DNA of 64,000 nucleotides, taken from positions 445,436-509,435 of the forward strand of contig JASPKZ010007551.1 in the NCBI GenBank assembly GCA_030220185.1, read 5' to 3'. The position numbers and the translations under genes were made by a program. The notes below the pieces were generated by a model, which was not told where the DNA came from, searched no databases, and was given only the letters and a program-made list of their open reading frames with translations. The DNA is from Diploptera punctata. Taxonomy: Eukaryota; Arthropoda; Insecta; Blattodea; Blaberidae. This document shows positions 33,739 through 45,727 of this stretch, one piece after another (positions within the stretch are counted from its first letter, which is position 1; each line of letters starts with the position of its first letter).

Positions 33739-33905
33739 GTAGACCTTTCGGGACCAATCCCATTCTCAGCAGAAGGTAGTTGGTTAGTTGGTTACTGTCC
33801 AGCTATCTTCGGGCTACTGGCTGATTTGTGATGTAGCTTGTTAATAGCTGGACAGCAACAAACTACATTTAGCTGAGGATAGCACTGGTCCCGAAAGGCC
33901 TATAG
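33739..33905. repeat. Fold-back inverted repeat
   Basis: The arms about 33740-33806 and 33843-33905 are imperfect inverted complements. They share CCTTTCGGGACCA, CTCAGC and GTCCAGCTAT and their complements, with a loop of about 36 nt. Confidence 0.8.
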
Positions 33906-35185
33906 TCCACAGACGAAGAGAATGAAAGCAAGGGACGAAGGGGGCATAGGGAATTGCAAGCGATACAATGGCTTACTACCTGAGAATATAGGAACAGTCA
34001 TATTGTCGCTCACATCTGTAGTTTATTTCAGGCGTATTCAATTTTATGTTTTATATATTGTTTTACGGTAATTAAATTTGCTCTTCTTATTCAGTTTAGT
34101 TACTTTATATTTTAATGTTTCGTAATTCACTGTGAGGTAAGTAAGGGTGATGATTAAAATTTTGAAATGTGTCCAACAGACTTGGAACTAACACGCCCGC
34201 TCAGCGTCTAAATGAAGGTATGTTATAGTACAATCCTTCATTATATAATGTGTTAAATATGAAATGCCTACTGCTTTCATTCACTTCACCTGTGGACTAT
34301 GCGTTGTTTTATTCATTTTAACAGTTGAGGAAACTGAAAAAAGGTACAATTTTATAATTTTATACTATTGTTTTGTATTCCTGACATATGTCTTATATTT
34401 GAGAAAAAATCATCCAGGAAACGGGGATCGAAGCTACCCCAATACTTCAGCAGTGGACAATATTTACTCTCTAAAAATGATGATAATTGGTGGCCAATAT
34501 TAGCTGAAATTGATTTACACTTCCAAGGATACAGAAGTTCTGAAAAGAGAGATCAAACGCTTTGATTATTTCAATAACCTTCAGAAGTGTTTCTCTCTGC
34601 GTTTATTTTCCGCCCCTGGTCTAATAGAAATTCCCATTTTATCTCCAGGCGTTGAAAATAGTTGGAATGGAAAATTGTCAGCTGGCGTGTTGTGGTCTGT
34701 TTTTTTTATGTTAACTGGCAAAGAAATGGACTTCATTGAATGTGCTTACTACACCGGAAGTTGGCAGTGGCGATTTTGTGCAACTTAGACCAAACTAAAC
34801 CACTGATATCGATTTAATATTGTAGGAAATTCATTCAGCAATCGTATTATGGCACATTCACGTTTATTACCTAACGTGCTTTCTAATGTAAATCTCAAAT
34901 TATAGTTCTTCAAAATAATAGATATCTTTCAAGTGTTTACAACATTATCTTCATCGTATTAAATACTCAAAAAATAACAGTTATAATAAAATATATTATA
35001 GTTTGCTTATGAATTAGTGAATAATACAGTGTAAGAATAACACGAATTACAATCAATCATAGATGTCTGTGGACATGATATTTATCGTTTTTACTATTAT
35101 CACACCTATGTTCAATTTTCTTTAACGTAGTTTCATAAAAACAGCTACATTTGTCATTATGGTTGTTTAGTGATTAATAATATTT
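33906..35185. other. Unassigned stretch
   Basis: Open frames of 79 to 92 codons (34264-34503, 34510-34788) show no known domain. Positions 34397-34460 resemble a fragment of a SINE A head on the minus strand (GGGGATCGAA), too short to call. Confidence 0.4.
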
Positions 35186-35345
35186 ACCACTGTTGTCTCG
35201 ATGTAGCATATTTTGGCTCATATGCAGTGGTGCGGATTCGATTCCCGGTCGAGACAAGTTTCCTTGGTGAGATTTTGTAAGATACATTTCGAGAACTTTA
35301 AACCCCTAAATAGTCCTTGATAACCATTTGACCATCATAATCAAA
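35186..35345 (+). mobile_element. Diverged SINE A relative
   Basis: CCACTGTTGTCTCGATGTAG, then GGATTCGATTCCCGGTCG (B box) and a body with GAGAACTTTAAACCCCTAAA and CATTTGACCATCAT matches family A with many substitutions and lacks the 3' half. Confidence 0.65.
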
Positions 35346-35590
35346 TTAAGACATCCGCCTTGTTTGGAATGAACGTGCGAGAGAATGTGTCTTGTCTTAA
35401 ATGTTCGTGCTGACTCGGAGATGGTCCCGCATTTAGCTGATATCTCATTCGGGGAAGGCTTCCATGTCCTTATGTAGTTAAAAAAAGTTTGTATATGATA
35501 AAGAGTTTAAACATCTTCCCGACAGGTCGTGTTTACTGTAAGGCACAGGTGACGTGAGGTAGGTAAACTACCTAAAATGGAGAGGTAAAA
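35346..35590. other. Unassigned spacer
   Basis: No recognised feature. Confidence 0.4.
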
Positions 35591-36035
35591 CTAACAAGAA
35601 AACTGTCAACGATTGCATGTCGAAACCTCTTGAAATTTCTCCCAGAGAAGCGTTGTGATCAACCACGGCCGTATCAAAAAAAAAAAAAAAAAAAAAAAAC
35701 TGCTGTTTCTAACTACAAAGCACGGAAATCGAAGCCAGAATCCAGCAATGTCAACACACCGTACGGAGCAGACGGTCTCCCTGCATGGGTAAGAGCTAAG
35801 TGAAGTTAGGAGGGACGCGGCGCGGACGGCAGGCAGTGAGGATTATCCAATCTACCAATTCAGGTGTTACATTACTTCCCTAAAGTTTTAATTAGAGATT
35901 TAGCGCTGGATATTAGTGTCTTGCAAATAAAACGGTAGATATTTTTTTGACACTGCCTTTATACATCACAACACTTCTCTGGAAGAAATTTCAAGGTAGG
36001 TTTCGGCATGAAATGGTTGACAGTTCCCTTGTAAG
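35591..36035. mobile_element. MITE-like element with about 70-bp terminal inverted repeats
   Basis: The left end 35591-35660 and right end 35965-36035 are inverted complements at roughly 80% by eye. Shared strings include AACTGTCAAC, CGAAACCT and TGAAATTTCT. The interior of about 300 bp has an A24 run (35675-35699) and a G+C-rich core (35810-35840) but no coding sequence. It is a non-autonomous DNA element of unknown superfamily. Confidence 0.7.
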
Positions 36036-36194
36036 AACAAGGAAGAAAGAATGTTGTTAATAATTGGGTTTCAATCATCCCTAATTAAGATCCGAAGCTT
36101 TTCATACTTTCCCATATCCCTGTTTAATGTTAATACTGGATAATGAATGGGGATGGGGGCCGGGATTAATTAATTATGAAGTTAGCTACACATG
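36036..36194. other. Short unassigned spacer
   Basis: No recognised feature. Confidence 0.4.
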
Positions 36195-36204
36195 CACTTT
36201 TTAT

Positions 36205-36556
36205 ATCCATCCATCCATAGTAATTCTGCCCGAAAGCAGGTCCTTCACTGCAATCATAACATTTCCATGCTATGCTTGCAGCTTTACTAGGGAATTGTAG
36301 GTGTGGTAGCTTCCCGTTGCTTTCCACACCAGTGAAGGATGATGATGATAATGAGAAGGATGATGATGATGATGATCATGATGATGGCCATATGATTTCG
36401 GGGACCGTTTGGGCTTTAAAATTTTCCTGATATTTGTTTTACAGGCGAGGAAAAACCCCAATGAAAACCTCACCCAGAAAAACTGCCCCGACTGGGGATC
36501 GAACCCGGGCCCGCTGCGTGACAAGGCAGCACCTACCTCAAGACCACAGCGGTGGA
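36205..36556 (-). mobile_element. tRNA-derived SINE A, complete with target-site duplication
   Basis: The head is at 36556 on the minus strand and the 3' end at 36205. It is flanked by CACTTTTTAT at 36195-36204 and 36557-36566. The 352-bp length exceeds the 317 bp of the 12676 copy, partly because the GAT/CAT-rich internal segment (36338-36385) is expanded. Confidence 0.9.
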
Positions 36557-36566
36557 CACTTTTTAT

Positions 36567-37115
36567 GTAGTATTTTGTTATTCTATTTCGATACAAGAAT
36601 TGGTAATCAAATGAAATGAAAATGGAACAATATTGTTTGAGTGTCAGATCATAAAACACCAATGGTGTTTACGATTTCTGAAACCTGACGTAACGTCTAA
36701 CACGCAAGCGCGATAAAGGAGAGACGAAAGCGAAACCAAATATATCTAAAAATCAGAGGTGCTTATGTCTGTGAGACAGAGAAACGCATGAAGAGTCAAC
36801 CTCGTGGAAAGTTGGCAACATGAAAATTCATAAGACCAGGGATCATTGAATAATTCCAGCCTCGATGTTATTTTGCATGCCTACAAAATATACAAGGCGA
36901 TTCACAATAAGTATTACAGACATCTAGGGGTTGTAGAGGGGACTAAGTAAATAAAGGTTGATGAGGAACCCATGTACGGAAACGTACCATTACGACGTAA
37001 ATAGGTTTGAAGATTGGAACATTATGCCTTTGAACTGCATTATGAGTATAGATCCTGAGTATAAATAAATATGTACTTTGATACTATATTTAATACACAA
37101 GTGATCTTCTTGGTG
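36567..37115. other. Unassigned stretch
   Basis: No recognised feature. Confidence 0.4.
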
Positions 37116-37120
37116 ATATA

Positions 37121-37249
37121 ATATTAAAATATATATGTAGTCAATATCTGGTCTTGAGAATGACAGCTTGGCTGTAGAAACTTGTTGACCATTTTAAAAC
37201 ATTAATTGGTGAAATGGGCATATTGACTACATATATATTTTGATACTAT
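37121..37249. repeat. Short fold-back element
   Basis: The arms 37121-37147 and 37220-37249 are inverted complements containing ATATATATGTAGTCAATAT, separated by about 70 bp. Confidence 0.75.
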
Positions 37250-37439
37250 AGTTCGGTAGTTTTAGTTATTTTGTTCTTTATTCAGATTGGGAGGGCAAAC
37301 TGCCCTGAGCACCGCGACCTGAAAGATCAATTGTGCTATTCCGATATTATGGAGATGAGTGGAATCGAAATCTTCTCTACGGTGTTATGTAAATTGTAGG
37401 TCGTTTTCGACACACCATGTTGTATTCCCACGATCCATA

Positions 37440-37880
37440 CCACTATTTTTGTTTTTGGTCCATGGACGCAAGGGGGAGGTCTACAACCCTTCCTTAGCCC
37501 CTTCTTTCCTTATTTATTCAACCGGCCCGGAGTGATGATAAAGCACCCTGGTGGAATCCCACTATATCCCCATAACCACATATTTTCATCACTTGTGGAT
37601 TCCCAACGAAACTATTTTTTAACATGAGATGAGATGAAGAGTGAAATGAAATGAATGAATGAATGAATGAATGAATGAATGAGAAATGAAATGATTAGAG
37701 GTGAGGGAAAGGAGAATGGAAAATGTTGATGAGATGAAATTCGAGAAACGGGAGAACCCAGGGACAAACCGAAAAATCCCGGGTCCACCACCAATACCTC
37801 TCTGGAACCGCCAGGATTTGAACCTGAGATTCCAATCGGGACAGCCGCGCGCTCTAGCTACGTTTCTACCGATACAGTCC
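37440..37880 (-). mobile_element. tRNA-related SINE (family H)
   Basis: On the minus strand the head near 37880 reads ACGTAGCTAGAGCGCGCGGC and CAGGTTCAAATCCTGGCGG (B box). A pyrimidine-rich body with an (ATTC)n run (37650-37682) and CCAGGGTGCTTTATCATCAC follows. It is a single copy here, so the left limit is approximate. Confidence 0.55.
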
Positions 37881-38439
37881 GGTAACTATGAAAACAATTT
37901 GTACGAAATAACTGTGGCAAGGGATTTGGAGTAATACAAAGTATGGTGAAACATAGTATATATACTTGTGTAACTTGTCACTGTCACGAACGAATAGACT
38001 TCACTCAGAAAATTACACACATTTTGCTGTAAACTTATTTCAAAACATTGCACACGGTTTGTAGAATATAGCGTTATTTGCTGTGAAAAAACACGTCACC
38101 AAGTTCTGAAAACCATGCTCTTATGTGTGTATTTAATGTGCGTGGTTTAGTTTTCATCATATCTCAATGTATGAAAATTACTAAATGGCAGACTTACAAT
38201 ACAGCTCTACTGTTTACTGACATCACATGACAAAAATTTGGGATCCTTACGGATAGCCGGTAGGTAGATGAGAGTCTTATCTATTGCTTATAAGTTTGAA
38301 TATTAGTTGGTTTAGAATTGAGGTTTTAAGACAAAGATTGCCCTATCGCATACACATTTGTTTTCTTTTTTGTGGCATTTCACTACACCGATATACTCTA
38401 CAATCAACTACCGATGTACTCTACAATAACTCTATTTCT
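37881..38439. other. Unassigned stretch
   Basis: No recognised feature. Confidence 0.4.
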
Positions 38440-39300
38440 TTCACCCTGCAGACGGAACTGAAACTTTCGTGGGGAAGGGAGAAGTACATTGACTCTTTAG
38501 ATGGGGATGATAGGAGTGCTATTGCATGGTTTCATTTGGGGGGATGGATGGCCCATAATTTAACAAGTGAAGATGGATTAAACTATGCCCGCTATCCGAT
38601 GACCATGAAAACTGGCAGCATATTATAGCATTCTGTAGAGAGACAGAACAACTTAGATTACAAATGCTGCCGAAGAAATTTCTCAGGTCGGATCGTGGGA
38701 GAGTGGCGTGTTGGGATCTTTTAGGACGGATCGAGAGTGAATAAAAAACATGCACATTTTTGTGTACAGTAAGGAATTGAGATATAGCAAAGTTGTAGAT
38801 TAAGGATATATGTATTATCAATAAGAATAATCTCAATATGGTCTGTGTTTTCGATCTTTAATTATATTATATAATAAGTAGATCTGATAAGTTGAACAGT
38901 CTGATAGTGAATTTGATGTCTGCAGGGACGGGGGTGGGGGTATGAGCGTGCTTGTGTGTATATGTGTGGGCGTGTGGCGGTGTATGTGTGTTTTTTTCTA
39001 TTTTTTTTTAATATTAATGTACAGAATGAGACTTTTTTTTAAATGTATTTATACACATGGTCTTTTCATGGATGAGTGTAGATATGTATTATTGTGATAT
39101 AGTGTATACATAGATTTTACTTATATGTAGCCTATTATTTTGATACAGGTGTATTTGTAGGTATTTGTTTATATTATGATTAGTTTTGTTTTTATTCATG
39201 GAAAAATAATGCACGTACGGCCAAGCAGGCCCGTGCGCAATGTAAATGCATGTGTATTTTTTTTTCTGAAAAAAAAGGCAATAAATTCCATTATCTTACT
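38440..39300 (+). mobile_element. LINE C-terminal remnant with 3' UTR
   Basis: Positions 38450-38742 read RSAIAWFHLGGWMAHNLTSE and, after a one-base shift, a zinc-knuckle-like C-terminus: CPLSDDHENWQHIIAFCRE (Cys..His..Cys). It continues TEQLRLQML to a stop at 38740-38742. Such C-termini occur in several LINE clades. The following AT-rich sequence to an AATAAA near 39280 is probably the 3' UTR. Confidence 0.6.
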
Positions 39301-39659
39301 AAATTAAACGTTGTTTACTAAGACTTTCTACATAACAGAGCTCTCTTCATAGCCCGGTAGGTATGCAGCTATGTGATACACCCCATCCCATCCCCTCGCG
39401 CATCCCAAATAGTCTTTTCCAATACAAGTAAGTCTTCGACATTGTGGAAAGGAGTCCGCTCTCTGCTCATCACCACATTCAATCTCTAAACTCATAAAAT
39501 ATAAATACTAGAATGAAATTATAATATAATTATGAATCTTTGTCCTTGTATATTTCTCCATAAAACGTCTAAAATGTGAATTTTAAGTAGGCTATTTTTG
39601 TTATGTTCAATGTACCTGCGACGTTTAATGGCGATATATCTAAGCACCATAAAACCTAC
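39301..39659. other. Unassigned stretch
   Basis: No recognised feature. Confidence 0.4.
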
Positions 39660-39985
39660 CCCGAAATGCGTGTAAGAGCATATTTCTCCGCAACTGCTAC
39701 TACTTCATTCCAGAATTTTCCTTTCACCTCATCATAGATAGTTAGCTTCCAGGTACCACGTGGACGTCCTCTAATTCTAGCTTCCTAAGAATTCGAAGGG
39801 TAGTCTTTCTACAGAGTAAGTTTTTTTTTTTTGAGACTGTGGCCTATCAGACGCCATTTCCTTCTAATTTGCACCTCCACCGACTCCTCACCAGGTTTAT
39901 CCCAAAAGGTTTAGCTTCTTACAATTCAAGACCAGCATATTAGGATTCCATTTGCCTTGATATCTCTTTTCTATAGCTGAAACCA
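39660..39985 (-). mobile_element. LINE C-terminal remnant
   Basis: Minus-strand pieces in two frames: KRYQGKWNPNMLVL near 39950, VEVQIRRKWRLIGHSL near 39850, and RGRPRGTWKLTIYDEVKGK near 39740. This is the usual LINE order of (R)RW.WIGH then GRPR.TW. A piece of the same repeat is at 5097-5133. Confidence 0.65.
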
Positions 39986-40017
39986 TTTGAGTTAGCTCAT
40001 TTGGTTTTATTTTACAA

Positions 40018-40475
40018 TAGACAAATGGACGAAAAAACGTTTATTAAAAAATAATTATTTTAATCCATTAATTGAAATTGATATAAAAAACTGTGGGATG
40101 GAGAAATTCCGAATACATATTTGAAAACACGATAAAAAAACTGCATTAAGTACAACTATTGGTACTCATGAGACAAAAATCATGTTGACCTGTGTTATTG
40201 TTGGACCATCAAGAGGGATGCTCCACAGGCGAAATAGAGCAGAAAATCGTAATTTCTTACTTTCTAGGTGAGTCCTAATGTTCGAATTTTGTGTAGTTAC
40301 GAATGTAGAAAATATTAAAGTGTTTGAAATTATAAATGCCCGTCTCTCGGAAACCTTGCGTGATGAAAAAAATCCGATATCATATTTGAATTCAGGAGAA
40401 AAAAATACTATCAGAATCACATATTTTTCTTTCTGAGACAAAAAAAAATTGTTTTTTTGTTGCTCAGTGTTATTG
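40018..40475. repeat. Dispersed repeat (partner of 4826-5415)
   Basis: Here both halves run in the same direction: 40018-40196 and 40197-40475. At 4826-5415 the left half is inverted. It contains GGGATGCTCCACAGGCG and GTCTCTCGGAAACCTTGCGT. No coding was seen; the 91-codon minus frame is unassigned. Confidence 0.7.
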
Positions 40476-42050
40476 ATAACATGGCCGCAAGTACGTATTT
40501 ATTGTTTTATATTGTTTTAAATAAAGTTCAGTTCATTTAAAATGCAATGATTTGTTTCGTATAATGTGTATTAAACATTTCTTTTGATATTTTCTGCATA
40601 TAAATTGTATGTAGAGTATACACAGAAGGCAGTGATTTTACATCCTGCACGTGGGTGTAATATTACAGTATAGTTATTTAGGTTGGCAACCCCGAGATGT
40701 AGGAAGTTGAACTTTCAATGATGGTTGCCATTGCTGGTAAGTACGACAAAATGCACTATTGCGCAAATAATAATATTGTTGTCTCACAGGATAATATTTC
40801 ATATTGGAAAACTGCAATTTTATTTATATCCCTTATTAGAATGTAAAATGTGGATATAAAATCAATCGCATGTAAATTTCGCGTTAAATATTTAAACCCA
40901 TTCTCAGAACAGAACAATCGATGTCACATTAAAAGGAGAAATAAGCTGATTAATTTTAAATTTTGGTCACGAATACAATCAATTTAAACCCACAATGTAA
41001 CGAAGGACATAGATTATTCTTACCATATTTTTTACTTATATAAGCAGTACGTAGATTTCTATTATAAGTTCTGAGGACTTTTAGAGAAATTGACTAGATA
41101 AGATTTTTGACATAACCCCATGTCCGATTTATTATTTTTTCTATTACTGCTAAAACAATAAAAAAAATCCTGCTTTCAGTAAATTTAATTCTCTCCCCTC
41201 AGCCACATATGCTAATTACAAAGGTGGGCTATCTTCGAAGTAGGTTAAATTAGATGACTAATTATTATTTTTGTACACATTATGCTGGTATACATTAGTA
41301 GTAAATTATTTTGTATTGATGCCAACATACCACTTATAACTTAGTAGGATTTTACAGCCGGTGCGGTGTCTTGATTATTGAAATCGTCTTCCGGGCTGAA
41401 TGGCTGTAGTCCAGAGCTGATTCTACTCAACACATACTGTTTGTAACGCTGACTTCACACAAATCGAATTTCTAGCTAGTGGCATTTGTTAAATCACAAT
41501 TTGAGCCAAAATGTTTTAACAGTATTATAACAATTGATACCATGCATAACAATTGATACCATGCGTTTTTTCGACAATCAGTCAGCTTATTTACATATTT
41601 TCAAGAAAATCAAGTACCTCAAGTTTGGGATGGTCCCTTATAAGAGAAAATAATGATAACTCCATTGTATTCCCCAACGTGAGGTATGATCTACTTCTGA
41701 TGAGTGCGTTTGACGTCACATTGAATACTCAAATAGAGAGACGTAAGATGCGAGTTCTGTTATAGTTGATAATTAAAATTTGTCATCATTAAAAGATTTT
41801 AAGAAAATATTGTTAAAGCTACTCCAATTTCAGTTTGAGTAGACGGTAGCACCCAGAACCTGTAATTTGACATTCCATAAAGGAGAACTACTCGCCTTTA
41901 GAATTCCTTCACCGCACCTACTCCTAGACTCTGGAACTTCCTACCAAAACAAATTAAAGATTGCTGGATATTAACTTCTTCTGAATGAAATTTAAATATC
42001 TTTCATTTTTAATTGAACATTCAGCAAATTAATTGATTATTCTAAATTCT
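40476..42050. other. Unassigned stretch
   Basis: About 1.6 kb without a recognised gene or repeat. ACAATTGATACCATGC is directly repeated at 41530-41562. Confidence 0.4.
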
Positions 42051-42056
42051 TCTTAG

Positions 42057-42400
42057 TCCCGCGCCGCAGCCGAGTGGTTAAAGCAAGATGCCTTGGCTAA
42101 GAGCTACGAGACTTGGCGCTGGTTCGAGTCACCATGGGGTAATACATTTTCTCTCGGAATTTCGACTAGTATGGGACTGGTACCCACCCACAATAGTGAG
42201 AAAATTGAATAGCTACAATAAGTAGCGGCTCCAGGTTGAAAAAAAAACTACCTGTAACGGCTGGGGACCCGACGTGTTGACCACACGTCACCCCTATACT
42301 GGCTGAATGATAGTACCTCTGTGATTAACACATGTGGGTGTGAGGGCAGTAGCCAGCTGTTAGGCAACGGGCTTTCTGGCTTGTCGCGTCGTTGAATTTA
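42057..42400 (+). mobile_element. tRNA-derived SINE D, near complete
   Basis: Head CCCGCGCCGCAGCCGAGTGG, B box GGTTCGAGTCACC, body with GGACTGGTACCCACCCACAA and GACGTGTTGACCACACGTCA, 3' end GGCTTGTCGCGTCGTTGAA. It is the best example of family D here. Confidence 0.85.
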
Positions 42401-42575
42401 ATTCTTTCTCTAATAGTATTAATTTAATTAATTTTAATTTCAGATTCATTTGTACAAATATTTACTTAAAATTATTTATTCTATGTTATGGTATTATGTA
42501 TCGGTTGCATAAAATTGTTTTACTGGGTCAGTGGAAACTAAAGCCGTATGACCCTAACTATGCTAGTTTAAATGA

Positions 42576-42653
<78 letters not shown>
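42576..42653. repeat. (ATT)n microsatellite
   Basis: About 26 units ending at the SINE A head. Confidence 0.95.
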
Positions 42654-42654
42654 G

Positions 42655-42832
42655 TCCACTGTTGTGGTTTCGAGGTAGCGTGCTGCCTTGTCACACAGCG
42701 GGCCCGAGTTTGATCCCGGCCGGGACAAGTTTCATGGGTGGTGATTTTTTTCGGGGTTTTTCCTCACCTGTAAGACAAATGTCAGGAAACGTTAAGGTCC
42801 AAACGGTCCCCGAACACCATATGGCCATCATT
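42655..42832 (+). mobile_element. SINE A, 5' half only
   Basis: Head CCACTGTTGTGGTTTCGAGG and body to CATATGGCCATCAT are present. The 3' half is replaced by SINE C sequence. Confidence 0.8.
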
Positions 42833-42846
42833 AACATATTCATTAA

Positions 42847-43025
42847 GTCTAGGATTAAGACCTCTCCTGGCGCATCATTACCACATTAACAACTATCATA
42901 TATCATCAGGGCAGCGTAACTCCGCCTTCCAGGTGCCCCGACCTCAGAAGTGGGCTACAATAACGCCACGTCTGGAGAGAATACCAGAATGTCGAAATGA
43001 CAGCGTGGTGGCATTGACTAAAATA
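42847..43025 (+). mobile_element. SINE C, 3' half
   Basis: It starts at TCTCCTGGCGCATCATTA and runs to GTCGAAATGACAGCGTGGTG, matching the complement of 8167-8330. It has no tRNA head of its own and follows directly after the SINE A 5' half in the same direction. Confidence 0.8.
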
Positions 43026-43584
43026 TATTATCGTTATTATATCATAAATGGAAGCAACGTTTATTAAAATATTGAAAATTATTTAAACACAATATTTCAT
43101 TTAAAAACAAGCTATGCATTCAGAGTCTAATTGAATAGTCACCAGAGTGTAGTGTATAGCAGATCCTTAGGCAAAAATCTATATTGCTATAATGTCTGGC
43201 TGTGGTGGTGTATTGATATCCTGAAGCAAGAATCGATATTCTATGTAAAGTTACGATATCACGAAATACTCTCAAACTCCGTTAATAATACGGGCCTATC
43301 ACTGATGTTACCTTTACCACCTTTTATGGTTCCACGTTTCATCTTTATGGACTAAAACTCTATTCGAAATATTCTTACTTATTCATCAATCAATCACTCA
43401 GGATGAATTATTACAACGATATTTTATTTTTTTCGTTTTCCTTAGTTTAACCTCTCCTGCTCTTTACTCAAAACGTCATGACGTGTGGTGTGTGATTTGG
43501 TAATAAATAAACTGTAAACTTTTCATAATATAAGCAGAGACTATAAGAGCATAAGCATGAATTAACTTTAAATATCAATGTGTG

Positions 43585-43585
<1 letters not shown>
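43026..43585. other. Unassigned stretch
   Basis: No recognised feature. Confidence 0.4.

Positions 43586-43670
<85 letters not shown>
43586..43670. repeat. (AAT)n(ATT)n palindromic microsatellite
   Basis: AAT units switch strand sense to ATT units, which makes the start of the tract self-complementary. Confidence 0.95.
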
Positions 43671-44044
43671 GTACCGAAATCACCTTTTCGGTACGTAAAA
43701 CTACGTAATACTACGCAACTACAACGTCATCCTGTCTTCATTCTTCAGTGATCTTATTGAACAGTGCCAAATTACTATCTTCCTTGTCCTCTCTCCTACG
43801 TACCCCCCCTTTCTCCTTTATGCGCCGCGTGTTACTGCGAATCTTCCCCTTGCTAGTGAAGTCCTCAAATAAGCGGTGCACGTGAACATCAGGGGCATCA
43901 TCTATTTTGGTTTCGGCGGAGTCAAGTCAATAATAGCTCGAATGAGCTGTTTGGTTAATCAGTCCCATAAGCCAGGGTAGGGCCACCAGGACTGTGTACC
44001 CTAGCCCTTGGCTGGACTGGAGTGAGTGGATGTATGTACATATG

Positions 44045-44046
<2 letters not shown>
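43671..44046. other. Unassigned unique-looking block between two (ATT)n tracts
   Basis: This 376-bp block is richer in G+C than its flanks and begins with GTACCGAAATCACCTTTTCGG. It has no tRNA-like boxes or reading frame. The flanking tracts could be tails of retroelements. Confidence 0.4.

Positions 44047-44110
<64 letters not shown>
44047..44110. repeat. (ATT)n microsatellite
   Basis: About 21 units. Confidence 0.95.
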
Positions 44111-44599
44111 GACTTTTGTTTGGATGACCAATTAATGTTATTATTTCTTTCTTAGCTTATTTTTCAATGGTCAAGAAAACTATCCTTTGTTATATTATTT
44201 GTATATCACTATATCTGACTTATGACTCTCATTAAAGTTAAATCATTTTTAGTTAACTTCTGTTTATTGATTGCGTAGTTAGACATGTCAGGTATTGATA
44301 TAAATTCCAAAGGTTTCTCAAGCGAATTTAATCCCCTTTTTCCTTCTAGCTTCCACGATTATAATACTGCTTAGCATACAGTACTATATGTTTAATAATT
44401 TACTAAGGAAAGGTGGATTAATCTTTGCCTTCTATGGGCCCGGGCAAAGGTATGTTAATTTAAGCACTCAATAATTTCAAACTCAAGGTAATTATACAAA
44501 TATTGGTACAATCACGCGAGTGGTTGCAAAAATGCTAGCAGAAGGCAGGGTGCAATTAATGCTAGCAGAGCGTGGTGCATTATTATTAGACTTATTGTT
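44111..44599. other. Unassigned stretch
   Basis: No recognised feature. Confidence 0.4.
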
Positions 44600-44810
44600 A
44601 TTGTTATTCTCCCAGTTATATTATATGGGTGTGAAACATGGACTCTTACTTTAAGGAAGGAAAGAAGATCACGAGTATTTGGTAATTATACTTTAGGAAC
44701 ATTTTTGGATGAAACAAAGATGAACAGACAGGTTAATGGAGAAAATTACGTAACAGTGAGCTACATGGTCTTTATAGGAAGCCACATATAATAGAAACTA
44801 TATATCACAT
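44600..44810 (+). mobile_element. LINE (RTE-like) C-terminal fragment
   Basis: Reads LPVILYGCETWTLTLR (44608-44655) and later the HGLYRKPHIIET block near 44763-44800, from the same family as 2336-4085. The frame between is broken. Confidence 0.75.
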
Positions 44811-45391
44811 ACGTGCGTTATTGACCACTCAAGGACATGGAGGGACACATCGGATCAGTGTGATCAGCTCAATATTTGGATCGCCCCCGAGACAACACAA
44901 TTACAGCTATAGTAACAGGAGAAAATACATGGTTTAATTTCTTTCTTTCCTTTATTCACTCTCATCATAATCTATCTGTTACCATGATTTGTTCTGGATC
45001 TGGTTTCACGGGTTCAAGCCCGATACGTATACGACTACATATTTTATAAGGGAGTAATAATTTTCAGATAATTCGGAAGAAACGTAAACTGCAGACAACA
45101 TGTTGTTTATATATGACACATAATATAAATTATTAAACCTGAAATAATATGTATATATGATCAAAATTTGTTTTCATTTAAAGCCTAACATTGAATCGCG
45201 TTGTTAATGACCAAGGATATTAAATAACCTCGTTAAATAAAATGTCCCGTGTGGTGCCGGGTTGTAGAATAGCACCATGGGACCTCCCCCTGTCTAACAG
45301 GAGCAGCAAACCGCTGTCCTTAACCAAATATCCTTCCATTCATAACCTTCCTATACCCTTGGAGATTGAGTAGCGCATAGTAATCTCCAGG
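44811..45391. other. Unassigned stretch
   Basis: No recognised feature. Confidence 0.4.
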
Positions 45392-45405
45392 TACCTTTCC
45401 TAAAT

Positions 45406-45713
45406 GGGGCACGCCGTAGCGTAGTGGTTAAGGCAGTGCGCTACAAGCCGGAAGGTCGAGGGTTCGAGTCCCGGTGGGGTCAGGATTTTTAAACTGACCC
45501 AAACCTTCTGGCGGCACTATGGCCCTGGGGTCGACTCAGCCTCTAAATGAAATGAGTACCAGACGATTGTTCTAGGGTAAAGGCGGCCGTCACGCAGGGC
45601 TGACAACCCGGCTGACATAAAGTGCCGATTGTCAAGAAAAAGTGGGAGCCTTAACCTCCTACTACCCCAAGGGCCTCCTGAGGCCTGTAGTGGGATCACT
45701 TTACCTTTACCTT
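45406..45713 (+). mobile_element. tRNA-derived SINE B, complete
   Basis: Head GGGGCACGCCGTAGCGTAGT and B box GGGTTCGAGTCCCGG. The body is nearly identical to 27811-28114, and the tail is (CCTTTA)n. It is flanked by TACCTTTCCTAAAT at 45392-45405 and 45714-45727. Closeness to the other copy suggests recent activity. Confidence 0.95.
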
Positions 45714-45727
45714 TACCTTTCCTAAAT

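Noticed and set aside
34264..34788. Possible host exons in 79-92 codon frames
   Set aside because: No recognisable domain, no convincing splice context, and similar chance frames occur all over the window.
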